This document shows, piece by piece, positions 63,655 to 64,000 of a stretch of DNA of 64,000 nucleotides; position 1 is the stretch's first letter; each line of letters begins with the position of its first letter. Below the pieces are notes generated by a model that was not told the DNA's origin, did not search any database, and saw only the letters and a list, made by a program, of their open reading frames with translations. A program made the position numbers and the translations under genes. Source of the DNA: Metopolophium dirhodum (taxonomy: Eukaryota; Arthropoda; Insecta; Hemiptera; Aphididae); assembly GCF_019925205.1 (NCBI RefSeq), contig NC_083563.1, positions 2,294,001 to 2,358,000 on the forward strand, given 5' to 3'.

Positions 63655-63707
63655 ATCGGAAAAAAAGTCCAGGTAAAAAAGTCCCGGTGAAAAAAGTCCC
63701 GAAAAAA
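63655..63707. repeat. Three tandem ~16-bp AAAAAAGTCC units
   Basis: AAAAAAGTCCAGGT, AAAAAAGTCCCGGT and AAAAAAGTCCCG follow each other. They lie in the intron or upstream part of SDR gene 2. Possibly a transposon end; no partner end seen in the window. Confidence 0.5.
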
Positions 63708-64000
63708 ATTAATGAAAATATATCAAAATTGAAGTATAAATATTATGTTAAAATTGTATTGAAAAATACATTAAAGTTACATAAAAAATCATATAATATT
63801 ATAAAAAATAAAAGGGAGCTTACATACCTATATAGTGTATAATGTATATATTATAATATAATATATATTTAATTTTCAAGTTCCTTATAATGAAGATCAT
63901 GGTTTTGGCTTTTACTATAATTTAGTAATTTACTATTTAGTTTTAGTATAATGATAATATGGTGTATATCAAATTGTATAGATAAATATAAAAAGTTTCA

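Overview
This is AT-rich nuclear DNA from an insect, most likely an aphid (Aphididae). The reasons are very AT-rich non-coding DNA with frequent TAGGTAC/TACCTA words, many small hAT-type elements and microsatellites, and spliced genes whose closest relatives are insect proteins. There are no bacterial features (operons, Shine-Dalgarno sites, CRISPR arrays), and most open frames longer than 60 codons look like chance.

Three spliced protein genes can be supported. (1) Positions 40179 to 26936 on the minus strand hold a complete five-exon DMRT gene of the Dmrt99B/DMRTA type. It has a DM zinc-finger domain split over exons 1 and 2, a DMA domain in exon 4, and a His/Gln/Ala-rich last exon. The five exons join in phase to 397 codons plus stop. 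(2) Positions 51141 to 57759 on the plus strand hold a complete six-exon classical short-chain dehydrogenase/reductase (SDR; DHRS11 or farnesol-dehydrogenase-like) of 254 residues. (3) Positions 63462 to 61735 on the minus strand hold the last three exons of a close paralogue of that SDR, which runs off the right edge. The two SDR genes are tail to tail and share intron positions and phases, so they are an inverted local duplication.

Layout: 1-26 kb has no gene I can identify. It holds four short elements with hAT-like terminal repeats and 8-bp target duplications, other repeats, microsatellites and a few CpG-rich islands with possible exons. 26.5-40.4 kb is the DMRT gene with large introns and a GC-rich first exon and promoter region. 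41-50 kb is a graveyard of mobile DNA: a palindromic repeat duplicated from 20 kb, gag-protease remnants of an LTR retrotransposon, a hAT transposase relic, a 5'-truncated Jockey-like LINE with target duplication, a second LINE relic and a perfect foldback element. 51-64 kb is the SDR pair, whose introns and intergenic space carry several copies of one AT-rich repeat family.

The DMRT protein is expected to be a nuclear transcription factor and the SDRs soluble NADP(H)-dependent oxidoreductases; nothing links them in one pathway. I see no clear new biological system. The most unusual observation is that the two copies of the palindromic element (20.2 and 42.6 kb) carry the same 217-bp core in opposite orientations between collinear flanks.
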